A DNA stretch of 64,000 nt from UBA668 sp040081465 (GTDB taxonomy: Bacteria > Actinomycetota > Acidimicrobiia > Acidimicrobiales > Ilumatobacteraceae), in NCBI GenBank assembly GCA_040081465.1, contig JBEBGL010000012.1, positions 1 through 64,000 of the forward strand, written 5' to 3'. Position numbers and translations under genes: made by a program. Below, piece after piece: positions 39,491 through 48,035 of this stretch; the stretch's first letter is position 1; every line of letters begins with the position of its first letter. Below the pieces are notes generated by a model. It made no database searches, had not been told where the DNA came from, and saw only the letters and a program-made list of their open reading frames with translations.

Positions 39491-41275
39491 GTGGCGGACA
39501 TGTCTGCCACCCTTCCCGGCGCGAATCAAGCGTCGTTACCCCCTGCAATTCTCGTCCAGCGCTATCGGCTGGAACGTAAACTCGCGCAAGGTGGCATGGC
39601 CGAAGTTTGGCTCGGTACCGACCTATCACTCACGCGCCAAGTGGCGGTGAAACTGCTGAAGTCGAACCTCGCGGCCGACCCAGTCGTCACCGAGCGCTTC
39701 CGTCGCGAAGCGATCGCAGTCGCAAAGCTCACGCATCCGAACATCGTCGCCGTCTACGACGCGATTGAAGACGTAATCGGTGGCGAACGACGCCAGGCCG
39801 TCGTCATGCAATTGGTCAACGGCAAGAGCTTGCGCCAACTACTCGACGAGCAGCACAAGCTGAGCCCCGAAATGACGATGCACATCGGCTCGGGCATCAG
39901 TGCTGCGCTCGACTGCGCGCATCGGGCAAACCTGGTGCACCGCGACATCAAGCCGGGCAACATCTTGCTCACTGCGGATGGGCGAGTGCTGCTGACCGAC
40001 TTCGGCATCGCCAAGGGTCTCGACGGCGGCGAAGACGACCTGACCAGCCCCAACGTGATGATGGGCACGGCGAAGTACCTCTCGCCCGAGCAAGTTCGAG
40101 GCCGCAAGCTAGATGGTCGCGCCGACCTGTACTCGCTTGGCCTCGTGTTGTACGAGTGCCTCGCAGGCCGCGTTCCATTCCTCGGCGAGAGCGACACAGA
40201 TACGGCGCTGGCCAGGTTGAACCGCGACCCCACACCTATCACCAGGCTGCGACCGACACTCCCCCATGGCTTGTCCGACCTCATCCATCGGCTGCTCGCC
40301 ATGCGCCCGTCCGATCGCTTCGCGACCGGTGCCGAGTTGCGCACCGAATTGCAGCGGATCATGGCCCTGCCAAAGCCTGATTACAGCAAAGACATCAGCC
40401 GCGACGTTGGGCGTGGCAACGGCACACCCGCGCGTGGGCGACCAGCCGGCCCAGCTCTCAGCGGCGCGACAACAATCCCAAGTTCAACCGGCCCGAACGC
40501 GCAACGACGCGGCACGCCAATGCAGGGTTCTCGCACACCAACCCCGGTCGGCGGCTACCAGCCAGCGCGCGCAGGTCGACCAGCGGGCGCGGCGATGCGC
40601 GCCGACCGCACGCCTACAGCGACCAAGCGCCCGCATCAGCGGCCGAACCGCAAGTTCGAGCATCGCGCCGGCCCCTCGTCGGTGGTCGTCGGCCTGTTGC
40701 TGGTCACCGCGTTCATCGTCGCGGCGGTGCTTTGGGCGACCCTTGGTCGCGACGAGGATCCGGGAGGAATCCCCGGGTCACAGACATCGCTAGGTGCCGA
40801 TGCCGCAGCGGTTCCCGAGCCAGGCGAGGCGAAGATTGTCGGCGTGACGACGTTCGACCCGAACGGAACCGACACCGAAGAACGCGACGACCTGATTCCC
40901 AATGCGACCGACGGCAACGTCGCTACTGCATGGACGACGCTGTGCTACGCCGATCGTTTCCTCGGCGGTAAGCCCGGTGTTGGCCTGGTCGCCGACCTCG
41001 GTAGCCCACGCAGCGGAGTGTTCACCGCCGTGCTCGGCAGCGCCCCCTACCAGGTGAAGATTTACGCGGCCGGCGAGGGAACAGCGCCGACATCGTTCGC
41101 TGCATGGGGTGCGCCCATCGGCGAGTTTGATGGCCAGGAAGCCGAGACAATCTCCGTGCAGCTGACCACTGCTGCTCGCTATGTGCTGGTGGCGTTCAAC
41201 GAACTCGGCGACGATTCCGGCTGCACCAGCGACAACGACTACCGCGGCAGCATCCAAGAGATGTACGTCGCGTAG
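39491..41275 (+). CDS. Membrane Ser/Thr protein kinase with extracellular discoidin-like domain
   Basis: 594 aa (GTG 39491 or ATG 39500). Kinase domain about 24-292 with every catalytic residue: LAQGGMAEVW glycine loop, VAVK (Lys about 54), HRDIKPGNIL (Asp about 152), TDFGIAK (about 170), YLSPEQ. A Pro/Thr/Arg linker with TP sites (300-390) leads to one TM helix (about 398-417) and an outer domain of some 175 residues (VGVTTFDPNGTDTEERDD, NATDGNVATAWTT, VKIYAAGEG) of the discoidin/carbohydrate-binding type. This layout matches the pseudokinase-plus-outer-domain tail of mycobacterial MviN, but here with an active kinase and no flippase. Probably a cell-wall sensor kinase. Confidence 0.9.
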   Translation: MADMSATLPGANQASLPPAILVQRYRLERKLAQGGMAEVWLGTDLSLTRQVAVKLLKSNLAADPVVTERFRREAIAVAKLTHPNIVAVYDAIEDVIGGERRQAVVMQLVNGKSLRQLLDEQHKLSPEMTMHIGSGISAALDCAHRANLVHRDIKPGNILLTADGRVLLTDFGIAKGLDGGEDDLTSPNVMMGTAKYLSPEQVRGRKLDGRADLYSLGLVLYECLAGRVPFLGESDTDTALARLNRDPTPITRLRPTLPHGLSDLIHRLLAMRPSDRFATGAELRTELQRIMALPKPDYSKDISRDVGRGNGTPARGRPAGPALSGATTIPSSTGPNAQRRGTPMQGSRTPTPVGGYQPARAGRPAGAAMRADRTPTATKRPHQRPNRKFEHRAGPSSVVVGLLLVTAFIVAAVLWATLGRDEDPGGIPGSQTSLGADAAAVPEPGEAKIVGVTTFDPNGTDTEERDDLIPNATDGNVATAWTTLCYADRFLGGKPGVGLVADLGSPRSGVFTAVLGSAPYQVKIYAAGEGTAPTSFAAWGAPIGEFDGQEAETISVQLTTAARYVLVAFNELGDDSGCTSDNDYRGSIQEMYVA

Positions 41276-41361
41276 GTCGCGCGTCTAGTAGGCACGGGGT
41301 TGGCGTAGGCATCTACCGCTAATCTCGGCACATCGCTGCACCACTCGACGACCAATCGCTG

Positions 41362-41946
41362 GTGACCGCAGCGCAAGCCGGGGATCGCGGCGCGCTCGAC
41401 CAGTTGCTGCGCCGCCACTACGACCGCATGCACGCGGTTTGTCGCCGGATAACCGGCAATGAAGCCGACGCTGCCGACGCTGCGCAGGAAGCGATGATCG
41501 CCGTCGTCCGTGGACTCGCTCGCTTCGACGGCCGTTCCGCGTTCGGCACCTGGGTTTACCGCATCGCCACCAACGCCAGCCTCGACGAGTTGCGTCGACG
41601 CCGCCGGCGGCCACAGTTGGCAGGTCGCGACCGCGACTCTGACGATGGCAACGATTGGTCCGAGCAGGCCGACCAAGACAGCGAGTTGCGCATCGATCAC
41701 ATCGCTGATCGTTTCGAGATCAGTGCAGCGCTCGCCGATCTTCCGGAAGACTTCCGCGTGCCCGTGGTGCTCCGCGACGTGGCCGACCTCGATTACTCGG
41801 AGATTGCCGAGATTCTCGATGTTCCGGTTGGCACGGTCAAGAGCCGAATCGCCCGCGGCCGTGCCCAGGTGGCGGCCTCAATTTCAAGGGGCAACGGGAA
41901 CCAGCACCCCGACTCAGATCGTCCAACTCCTGGTACTCAAACGTGA
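41362..41946 (+). CDS. ECF sigma factor, SigM-like
   Basis: 194 aa from GTG 41362 (start uncertain). Sigma region 2: RGALDQLLRRHYDRMHAVCRRITGNEADAADAAQEAMIAVVRG in pattern and FDGRSAFGTWVYRIATNASLDELRRRRRRP; region 4: LPEDFRVPVVLRDVADLDYSEIAEILDVPVGTVKSRIARGR in pattern. Position beside trxB/trxA and DUF6049 equals M. tuberculosis sigM (Rv3911). Held by the anti-sigma factor encoded directly downstream, probably released on envelope stress. Confidence 0.92.
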   Translation: MTAAQAGDRGALDQLLRRHYDRMHAVCRRITGNEADAADAAQEAMIAVVRGLARFDGRSAFGTWVYRIATNASLDELRRRRRRPQLAGRDRDSDDGNDWSEQADQDSELRIDHIADRFEISAALADLPEDFRVPVVLRDVADLDYSEIAEILDVPVGTVKSRIARGRAQVAASISRGNGNQHPDSDRPTPGTQT

Positions 41947-41959
41947 CCCACAACGACCT

Positions 41960-42721
41960 ATGACACCCGACGACATCACCCCCGAGCAAGCACTCGCCAG
42001 CGCCTACCTGGACGGCGACGTGACCCCGGGCGAGCGCGCACGGGTTGATGCGGCACCGGAACTGTTGGCGATGGTGGCATCGATGCGTCACGTTGCGACC
42101 CTGGTCGCCACCGTTCCTGCACCGGCGGCTTCCATGCGTGAGCGCGGAGTCGCCGCCGCGCTGGCCGAGTTCGACGCTGTCGCAGCCGGCAGCAACGTCG
42201 TCTCGCTTGCCAGCCGCCGTCGTTTCTCGAACGCTGTGTTATCGGCGGCCGCCGCCGTTGTGCTGCTAGGCGTCGTCGCGATCAGCGTGTTGAGCAACAA
42301 CAGCAGCAACGAAAAGGCCGACTCCGTGTCGCTGGAGACGAACACCAAAGTGGCAGATCCCGCTGCCGCCGAAGATGCGGCTGGCACCGCCGACCAGAGC
42401 ACTGGTGATGGCGAAGTGATGGTGTCGCTAGCCGCTCCAATCGACATCGAAAACCGCGATCAACTCGCAGCACTCACGCTCCCTCAGCCGCCCGAAGCCG
42501 GTTCATCGCCCGCCGATACCACGGCCGCCGGAAACGATGTCGACACGCAGCGCCTCGAGTCGTTCAACGTTGAGGCCATCGCGTGCATGTCCGAGACCCA
42601 GGAGTTCCTCGCCGACATCTATTACCAGGGCATGCTCGCGATCGCAGTACGCGATACGGTCACCGGCGTGACCGAGGCGATCGACAGCACCTGCACAGTT
42701 CTCGCCAGCGTCGCCCCCTAG
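41960..42721 (+). CDS. Membrane anti-sigma factor for the ECF sigma
   Basis: 253 aa from ATG 41960. N-terminal cytoplasmic domain (about 1-85) with EQALASAYLDGDVTPGERARV, the usual anti-sigma opening, though the Cys/His zinc motif HxxxCxxC is absent; one TM helix about 95-113 (AVLSAAAAVVLLGVVAIS); a low-complexity outer linker and a C-terminal outer domain with two Cys (about residues 213 and 246). Functionally equals RsmA (Rv3912), no close sequence likeness claimed. Confidence 0.82.
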   Translation: MTPDDITPEQALASAYLDGDVTPGERARVDAAPELLAMVASMRHVATLVATVPAPAASMRERGVAAALAEFDAVAAGSNVVSLASRRRFSNAVLSAAAAVVLLGVVAISVLSNNSSNEKADSVSLETNTKVADPAAAEDAAGTADQSTGDGEVMVSLAAPIDIENRDQLAALTLPQPPEAGSSPADTTAAGNDVDTQRLESFNVEAIACMSETQEFLADIYYQGMLAIAVRDTVTGVTEAIDSTCTVLASVAP

Positions 42722-42729
42722 AGGCCGCC

Positions 42730-43377
42730 ATGCAGGAGACCCTGCTGATTGCAACTGCTCTCGCGGCGCTGACCAACTGGATCGTCCGTTGGCGCAACAA
42801 TCAGGCGATCGAGACATGGGTGAAGCCGCTCACGACGATGCTGGTCATCGGTCTCGCGATCGCCAACGACGCCGAGATCAAGTACTCGGGAATCGCAGTT
42901 CTCGCGCTCGTCCTCTGCCTCGAAGGCGACATTGCCCTGTTGCCCGCGATGGACAAGTTCATCGTCGGCCTCGCATCGTTTCTGCTCGGGCATCTCGTCT
43001 TCATCGTGCTCTTCGTTCGCTATGGCATGCCGAATCGCGGACTGGGTGCGATCGCGATTGGCGGCGCTGTTGTTCTCGCCGCGACTGCCGGCCGTGCCAT
43101 CGTGCGCGGTGCGGCGCGCAAAGACCCTGCGTTGCGCATACCCGTCGTCGCCTACCTAGTCGTGATCTGCGCGATGACTGTCTGCGGATGGGCAACTGGG
43201 CGTGGTTGGGTAATCGCTGGCACAACGCTGTTCGTGATTAGCGACACGTTGCTCGGCTGGGGAAGATTCGCTCGTGATGACGCGTCTGACAAGGACACCA
43301 ATTTGGCGTGGCATTCGACGGCTGTGATGGTGACCTATCACGGCGCAATCGCCGCCCTCGCCCTCAGTCTTTGGTAG
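42730..43377 (+). CDS. YhhN/TMEM86-family membrane protein (lysoplasmalogenase-like)
   Basis: 215 aa from ATG 42730. About seven or eight hydrophobic helices. Family features: WVKPLTTMLVIGLA near the N-terminus, LCLEGDIALLP, FIVGLASFLLGHLVFIV, and VISDTLLGWGRF in the last third, with conserved Asp residues inside the membrane. Members hydrolyse the vinyl-ether of lysoplasmalogens in animals; the bacterial substrate is unclear. Confidence 0.85.
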   Translation: MQETLLIATALAALTNWIVRWRNNQAIETWVKPLTTMLVIGLAIANDAEIKYSGIAVLALVLCLEGDIALLPAMDKFIVGLASFLLGHLVFIVLFVRYGMPNRGLGAIAIGGAVVLAATAGRAIVRGAARKDPALRIPVVAYLVVICAMTVCGWATGRGWVIAGTTLFVISDTLLGWGRFARDDASDKDTNLAWHSTAVMVTYHGAIAALALSLW

Positions 43378-43391
43378 ATAGGCTCGCCCAC

Positions 43392-43736
43392 ATGCCGGGT
43401 AACCCGCTCACCGATTCGAACTGGGCTCCCAACCTCGCCGACACCGTCGAGCGTGCGGTTGGGAAGGTTCGCAGCGTCGCCACCGATAACGCCGTCAAGG
43501 CTTCGCGCGGCATCGTCTTCGGCGTGCTCGGGCTGATCGCATTGCTCGTCGCGGCGCCGCTCGGAATAATCGTGTTCACCCGCTTCGCCCAAATCGTGCT
43601 CAGCCGCATGACCCGCACCGACCATGCGACCACCGTCTGGCTGTCGTACTTGATCACTGGCGGACTACTGATGCTGTTGGGCTTCATCGCCCTAGCCAAG
43701 CGACACCCGAAGAAGGCAGAAGAAGAAAGTAAGTGA
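43392..43736 (+). CDS. Hypothetical two-helix membrane protein
   Basis: 114 aa from ATG 43392. A soluble N-terminal helix (NLADTVERAVGKVRSVATDN), two TM helices (about 42-63 and 82-103) and a basic C-terminus (KRHPKKAEEESK). Its stop overlaps the trxB start as GTGA, so it is co-translated with thioredoxin reductase. Resembles small phage-holin-superfamily-like or DUF-type proteins only loosely. Confidence 0.7.
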   Translation: MPGNPLTDSNWAPNLADTVERAVGKVRSVATDNAVKASRGIVFGVLGLIALLVAAPLGIIVFTRFAQIVLSRMTRTDHATTVWLSYLITGGLLMLLGFIALAKRHPKKAEEESK

Positions 43737-44677
43737 GCCACCACCAAGTCATCATCATCGGCTCCGGTCCGGCTGGACTGACCGCGGCGATCTACACCGC
43801 TCGCGCCAACCTCGAGCCGCTTGTCATCGAGGGCGAGCCTTCCAGCACCAGTGACCAGCCCGGCGGCCAGTTGATGCTCACCACCGAGGTCGAGAACTTC
43901 CCTGGTTTCGCGGGCGGCATCATGGGTCCCGAGCTGATGATTCAGTTCCGCGAACAGGCGGCTCGCTTCGGCACGCAGTTCCTCACCGCCAAAGTCACCG
44001 CCGTCGACTTCAGTGAGCGCCCCTTCAAAGTCTGGGTGCGCGACGACATTTACACGGCCGACGCCATCATCGTCAGTACCGGTGCGCAAAGCCTGATGCT
44101 CGGCCTAGAGAACGAGAGCCGCCTACTGGGTCATGGTGTTTCCACGTGCGCAACCTGCGACGGGTTCTTCTTCCGCGGTCAGGAAATCGCCGTTGTTGGC
44201 GGCGGTGACAGTGCAATCGAGGAAGCAACCTTTCTCACCAAATTCGCTACCAAGGTCTCGCTACTCGTGCGTCGCGACGAACTGCGCGCCAGCAAAATCA
44301 TGCAGCAGCGCGCACTCGACAACCCGAAAATCGAGATCGTCTGGAACACGGTTGTCGACGACCTACTCGGTACCGACAAGTTGCAAGGTGCGGTCGTGCG
44401 CAACGTTGTTACCGGAGCCGTCGAGACCTTGCCGGTGACGGGTCTGTTTGTCGCCATCGGCCATCGCCCGAACACCGACCTGTTCAAGGGTGTTCTGCAG
44501 ATGGAAGACAACGGCTACCTGGTCACTCAGGCGGGCAGTACGTACACCGACGTCGAGGGCGTCTTCGCCTGCGGCGACGTGCAAGACCACACCTACCGCC
44601 AGGCGGTCACCGCCGCCGGTTCGGGGTGCATGGCGGCCATCGATGCTGAGCGTTGGTTGGAAGCCCAACACCACTGA
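43733..44677 (+). CDS. trxB: Thioredoxin reductase
   Basis: 314 aa, GTG start overlapping the previous stop. FAD-binding IIIGSGPAGLTAAIYTARA, redox-active STCATCDGFFF (CATC), NADPH-binding VVGGGDSAIEEATFL, and the C-terminal FAD motif VEGVFACGDVQDHTYRQAVTAAGSGC in pattern. Reduces thioredoxin with NADPH; trxA follows 122 bases later. Conserved origin-block position. Confidence 0.97.
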   Translation: MSHHQVIIIGSGPAGLTAAIYTARANLEPLVIEGEPSSTSDQPGGQLMLTTEVENFPGFAGGIMGPELMIQFREQAARFGTQFLTAKVTAVDFSERPFKVWVRDDIYTADAIIVSTGAQSLMLGLENESRLLGHGVSTCATCDGFFFRGQEIAVVGGGDSAIEEATFLTKFATKVSLLVRRDELRASKIMQQRALDNPKIEIVWNTVVDDLLGTDKLQGAVVRNVVTGAVETLPVTGLFVAIGHRPNTDLFKGVLQMEDNGYLVTQAGSTYTDVEGVFACGDVQDHTYRQAVTAAGSGCMAAIDAERWLEAQHH

Positions 44678-44798
44678 GGTCGTTGACAAATGGTCACCCG
44701 TCACACTGGCAATCGCGTGACACCGGTCTGGAATGGTTGCTCCGCTGTGCTGGTTGCACAGAGATAGCATCACGATCCCGACCGAAAGGACCCCCACG

Positions 44799-45134
44799 AT
44801 GGCCGATGGCATCGTCACCCTCACAACTTCCAATTTCGACGAACAAGTCGCCGGCACCGACAAGCCCGTAGTGGTCGACTTCTGGGCCGAATGGTGTGGG
44901 CCCTGCAAGATGATCGCCCCCATCCTGGCCGAGATAGCCGTCGAGCAGCCGGGCGTCACAATCGCCAAGCTCAACGTCGACGAGAACCCCGACATCGCCA
45001 TGCGTTTCAACGTCATGAGCATCCCCACCCTGCTGATCTTCGACAAGGGCGAGGTGCGTAAGCGAATTGTCGGCGCGAAGGGCAAGGGCCAACTCCTCGA
45101 GGAGCTGAACGAATTCCTGCCTACCTCCCGCTGA
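44799..45134 (+). CDS. trxA: Thioredoxin
   Basis: 111 aa from ATG 44799 with AAAGGA eight bases upstream. Active site FWAEWCGPCKMIAP; also the cis-Pro region MSIPTLLIFDKGE and C-terminal ELNEFLPTSR. General cytoplasmic disulphide reductase. Its TGA overlaps a CTG of the CwlM-like gene as CTGA. Confidence 0.97.
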   Translation: MADGIVTLTTSNFDEQVAGTDKPVVVDFWAEWCGPCKMIAPILAEIAVEQPGVTIAKLNVDENPDIAMRFNVMSIPTLLIFDKGEVRKRIVGAKGKGQLLEELNEFLPTSR

Positions 45135-46108
45135 CACCCGGTCAGCGCGGCGAGGCCATCCGCGATCTTCAACGCCGCCTCGGAGCCGCCGGGTTTCCCC
45201 CTGCTGGCTTGGCCGAGGCGGGCACGTACTGTGCCGCCACCGAGGCTGCCGTGCGCGCGTTTCAACACGCCCGGGGCCTGGCCGACGACGGAATCTGCGG
45301 CCAAGCGACTTGGGCTGCCCTCGTCGAGGCCTCGTGGAAGTTCGGCGACCGCCAGCTGATCCTGACGGCCCCGAACATGCGCGGCGACGATGTCGCCGAG
45401 CTGCAATCTCGGCTGGCCCGCCTGGGGTTCGACTGTGGTCGGGTCGACGGCATCTTTGGGCCGCGCACCGGTCGGGCACTGTTCGATTTCCAGTCCAACT
45501 GTGGGATTCGCGCCGACGGTGTCTGCGGCCCAAAGACCGTCCGAGCGATAATGGTGGTCAGCAGCCAAACCGGCGACGGCCCAGGCGTCTCGGCCGTGCG
45601 CGACCGCGAGCGGCTACGGGTCGGGTTGGCATCGGTAGCGCATTGCCGGGTGGTGGTGGGTCAATTCGGTGGATTGAGCGGCCTCACCCGCTCGTTGGCC
45701 AGCGAGTTGCGTCGGCGCGGTGCGACGGTTATGTCGCTCGACGAACCCGATGCTGTGGCGCAGGCCGTCGTGGCGAATCACTTCAGTGCGCACGCTTACT
45801 TCGGGTTTGAAGCAAGGGCCGACCCGTCGGCGACCGCTTACTTCTACCAAGTACCGACTTACGAGTCCGCCGGCGGGCGCGCTCTCGCTGAGTTGGTCGT
45901 CGATCAACTCTCGCAGACTCCCGTGTTCTCCGGTGCTCCCGGAGTTCAGCCGACCGCCTGCGGCCGGCGGTTACCCGTGCTACGCGAGACGCGAATGCCT
46001 GCCGTGCTCTTGCACATTGGGCCAGTGCGTTCGGCCACGGACGCAGCGCCCTACTTGGCGGCCGCCGTAGCGCAAGCTGTCGAGCTGTGGACATTACGCA
46101 CAGGTTGA
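45131..46108 (+). CDS. CwlM-like protein: two peptidoglycan-binding repeats and a degenerate amidase domain
   Basis: 325 aa if translation begins at CTG 45131, which overlaps the trxA stop (CTGA) and starts right at the first conserved repeat TPGQRGEAIRDLQRRLGAAGF. The first canonical codon, TTG 45209, would cut that repeat. Two PG_binding_1 repeats (VRAFQHARGLADDGICGQAT; VAELQSRLARLGFDCGRVDG...FDFQSNCGIRADGVCG) precede an amidase_3-like domain (about 150-325). The usual zinc ligands (DPGHGG and the later HxN/His sites) are not recognisable. In mycobacteria the same locus encodes CwlM, a cytoplasmic PknB substrate that activates MurA. No signal peptide here either. Confidence 0.82.
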   Translation: MTPGQRGEAIRDLQRRLGAAGFPPAGLAEAGTYCAATEAAVRAFQHARGLADDGICGQATWAALVEASWKFGDRQLILTAPNMRGDDVAELQSRLARLGFDCGRVDGIFGPRTGRALFDFQSNCGIRADGVCGPKTVRAIMVVSSQTGDGPGVSAVRDRERLRVGLASVAHCRVVVGQFGGLSGLTRSLASELRRRGATVMSLDEPDAVAQAVVANHFSAHAYFGFEARADPSATAYFYQVPTYESAGGRALAELVVDQLSQTPVFSGAPGVQPTACGRRLPVLRETRMPAVLLHIGPVRSATDAAPYLAAAVAQAVELWTLRTG

Positions 46109-46112
46109 GTCT

Positions 46113-46133
46113 TTTTCCACAACGTTGTCCACC
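46113..46133. promoter_or_regulatory. DnaA-box-like pair between the cwlM-like and parB genes
   Basis: TTTTCCACA (46113-46121) and TTGTCCACC (46125-46133), same orientation, in the gap between convergent genes. Each differs from a known box form by one base. Binding is uncertain. Confidence 0.35.
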
Positions 46134-46195
46134 GATGTGCGTAAGGCTCTAGCGCAGGTTCCGCGAGGAAAACCACTCTGCGTCGTAATTAGCTC

Positions 46196-47122
46196 TTATT
46201 GACTACCCGGTGTAGTCATTTGACGATAGATTCTCTCGAGATCCTCAAGATCGGCGAAGTTGATTACGACCTTGCCTTTGCCCGCTCCCATCGTGATGCT
46301 GACGCGTGTGGACAAGTGTTCGGCGAGCAGCCCTTCCAGTTCGAGCAGTCCGGGGGCCCGTAGGCGAGTTGCGCCGGTTAGCCCGGCACCGTCAACAACC
46401 TTTCCGGCTGCGTCGGTACCACCCTTGCCCTTCTTGGTATCCGCTCCCCCACGATCGCGCACTGCATCTTCGAGCATGCGCACCGACCATTGCTCGCCAA
46501 CTGCCCGCCGCGCCAATTGCTCTTGGAATGCTCGATCAGGAGTTCCGAGTAGCGCCTTGGCATGACCCGCGGTCAGCCGACCATCAGCCAACAACGCCTG
46601 GATCGAGCCCGGCAACGACATCAGGCGCAGGGTGTTGCTGACAGCTGAACGACTCTTACCGACACGGGTTGCCACCTGGTCGTGGGTGAGCGTGAAGTCT
46701 TCGATCAGTTGCTGGTAGGCGGCGGCTTCCTCGAGCGGAGTCAGGTCTTGGCGATGCAGGTTCTCGATCAGCGCCTGCTCGATCGACCCAAGGTCGTCGG
46801 TGTCTCGAATGATCGCTGGAATAACGGCTAAGCCGGCCCGGGTGGCTGCTCGCCAGCGCCGCTCGCCGGCGATTAGTTGGTAGCTGCCGTCGCCAAGAGG
46901 CCGAACCAGCACCGGTTGCAGCACGCCGACTTCACGCACAGAGTCGGAAAGGTCTGACAGGGAGTCCTCGTCGAAGTGCAGACGAGGTTGTAGGGGATTG
47001 GGGACGATCGCCGATACGGCAACGTCTTCCAGGCGCGGCCGATCGCCAGCCGCCGCCACTGAAGTCGGGTCGTTGGGGATCAGCGCCCCGAGGCCCTTAC
47101 CGAGTCCGCTTAGACGGGCCAC
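46196..47122 (-). CDS. parB: Chromosome partitioning protein ParB
   Basis: 308 aa, GTG 47122 with AAGGAGG six bases upstream. GLGKGLGALIP N-terminus, CTP-binding/ParB box with IVPNPLQPR, LQPVLVRPLGDGSYQLIAGERRWRA in pattern, ENLHRQDLTPLEEAAAYQQL, HTH TLTHDQVATRVGKSRSAVSNTLRL in pattern, and a C-terminal dimerisation domain (VVINFADLEDLERIYRQM). Binds parS and slides as a CTP clamp. parA overlaps its start by 26 bases upstream. Confidence 0.97.
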   Translation of the reverse strand: MARLSGLGKGLGALIPNDPTSVAAAGDRPRLEDVAVSAIVPNPLQPRLHFDEDSLSDLSDSVREVGVLQPVLVRPLGDGSYQLIAGERRWRAATRAGLAVIPAIIRDTDDLGSIEQALIENLHRQDLTPLEEAAAYQQLIEDFTLTHDQVATRVGKSRSAVSNTLRLMSLPGSIQALLADGRLTAGHAKALLGTPDRAFQEQLARRAVGEQWSVRMLEDAVRDRGGADTKKGKGGTDAAGKVVDGAGLTGATRLRAPGLLELEGLLAEHLSTRVSITMGAGKGKVVINFADLEDLERIYRQMTTPGSQ

Positions 47123-47900
47123 CGCTCACCTCCTTGGCAACCGCGCGGTACGAAACCGCTCCACGCGACGAGGGGTCGAACGTAATGATCGACTGGCCAA
47201 AAGACGGAGCCTCGGAGAGGCGGACCGTGCGGGGCACGACCGTCTTGCAAACCTTGTCGCCGAAGTGCTCGCGCACCTCACTTACCACCTGATCCGCAAG
47301 TTTCGTGCGGCCGTCGTACATCACACACACGATGGTGCTGACCTCCAGTTGCGGATTGAGGTTGCGCTTGACCAGGTCGACGTTACGCAGCAGTTGGCCA
47401 AGTCCCTCTAGTGCGTAGTACTCGCACTGGATGGGAACTAGTACCTCGGAAGCGGCGTTGAGACCGTTAACTGTCAGCAAGCCGAGCGATGGAGGGCAAT
47501 CGATCAGCACGTAGTCGTAGTCCGCCACGACGCCCTCAATTGCCCGCTTCAAGCGGCTTTCACGGCCAAACGCTGGAACTAACTCAATCTCGGCGCCGGC
47601 CAGGTCGAGGCTGGCGGGGGCAACAAACAGGTTCTTAACCGCCGCCGGCTCGACGCAGTTCTCGAGCGGAAGCTCGTTCATGATCACGTTGTACATCGAA
47701 GTTTCCAGGCCGCGGTTGTCGATTCCTAGGCCAGTCGAGGCGTTTCCCTGCGGATCGAGGTCGACAATCAAAGTGCGGTAACCGAGCTCGGCCAGGCAGG
47801 CACCCAGGTTGACGGTGGTAGTTGTCTTGCCGACGCCACCCTTCTGGTTGGCGATTGCGATCACTCGTGGCAAAGCACGGCGAGAGGAACTTACGGCCAT
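47097..47900 (-). CDS. parA: Chromosome partitioning ATPase ParA/Soj
   Basis: 267 aa from ATG 47900 (AGGAG upstream). Deviant Walker A IANQKGGVGKTTTTVNLG, Walker B-type VLIDCPPSLGLLTVNGL, and YYALEGLGQLLRNVDLVKRNLN. Binds DNA nonspecifically in its ATP form and moves ParB-parS complexes. Together with parB and the two parS sites just upstream it forms a complete segregation locus beside the origin. Confidence 0.97.
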   Translation of the reverse strand: MAVSSSRRALPRVIAIANQKGGVGKTTTTVNLGACLAELGYRTLIVDLDPQGNASTGLGIDNRGLETSMYNVIMNELPLENCVEPAAVKNLFVAPASLDLAGAEIELVPAFGRESRLKRAIEGVVADYDYVLIDCPPSLGLLTVNGLNAASEVLVPIQCEYYALEGLGQLLRNVDLVKRNLNPQLEVSTIVCVMYDGRTKLADQVVSEVREHFGDKVCKTVVPRTVRLSEAPSFGQSIITFDPSSRGAVSYRAVAKEVSGGPSKRTR

Positions 47901-47967
47901 CGATTTACGACTCCTGCTCGCTGATCAAATCGGCGAATCGGCGGGGGTGGATGCGGCGAAGGATAGC

Positions 47968-47983
47968 GGTTCCACGTGGAACA
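47968..47983. promoter_or_regulatory. parS site 1
   Basis: Core palindrome GTTCCACGTGGAAC at 47969-47982 (16-mer with outer G and A). Matches the general parS form TGTTNCACGTGNAACA except for the first base. Lies 68 bases upstream of the parA start. Confidence 0.85.
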
Positions 47984-48012
47984 TTCCGGCCATGCGCGAA
48001 AGGGCCGCCGAT

Positions 48013-48028
48013 TGTTCCACGTGGAACA
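48013..48028. promoter_or_regulatory. parS site 2
   Basis: TGTTCCACGTGGAACA, a perfect 16-bp palindrome, 45 bases centre-to-centre from site 1 in the rsmG-parA gap. Confidence 0.92.
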
Positions 48029-48035
48029 TTTCGAT

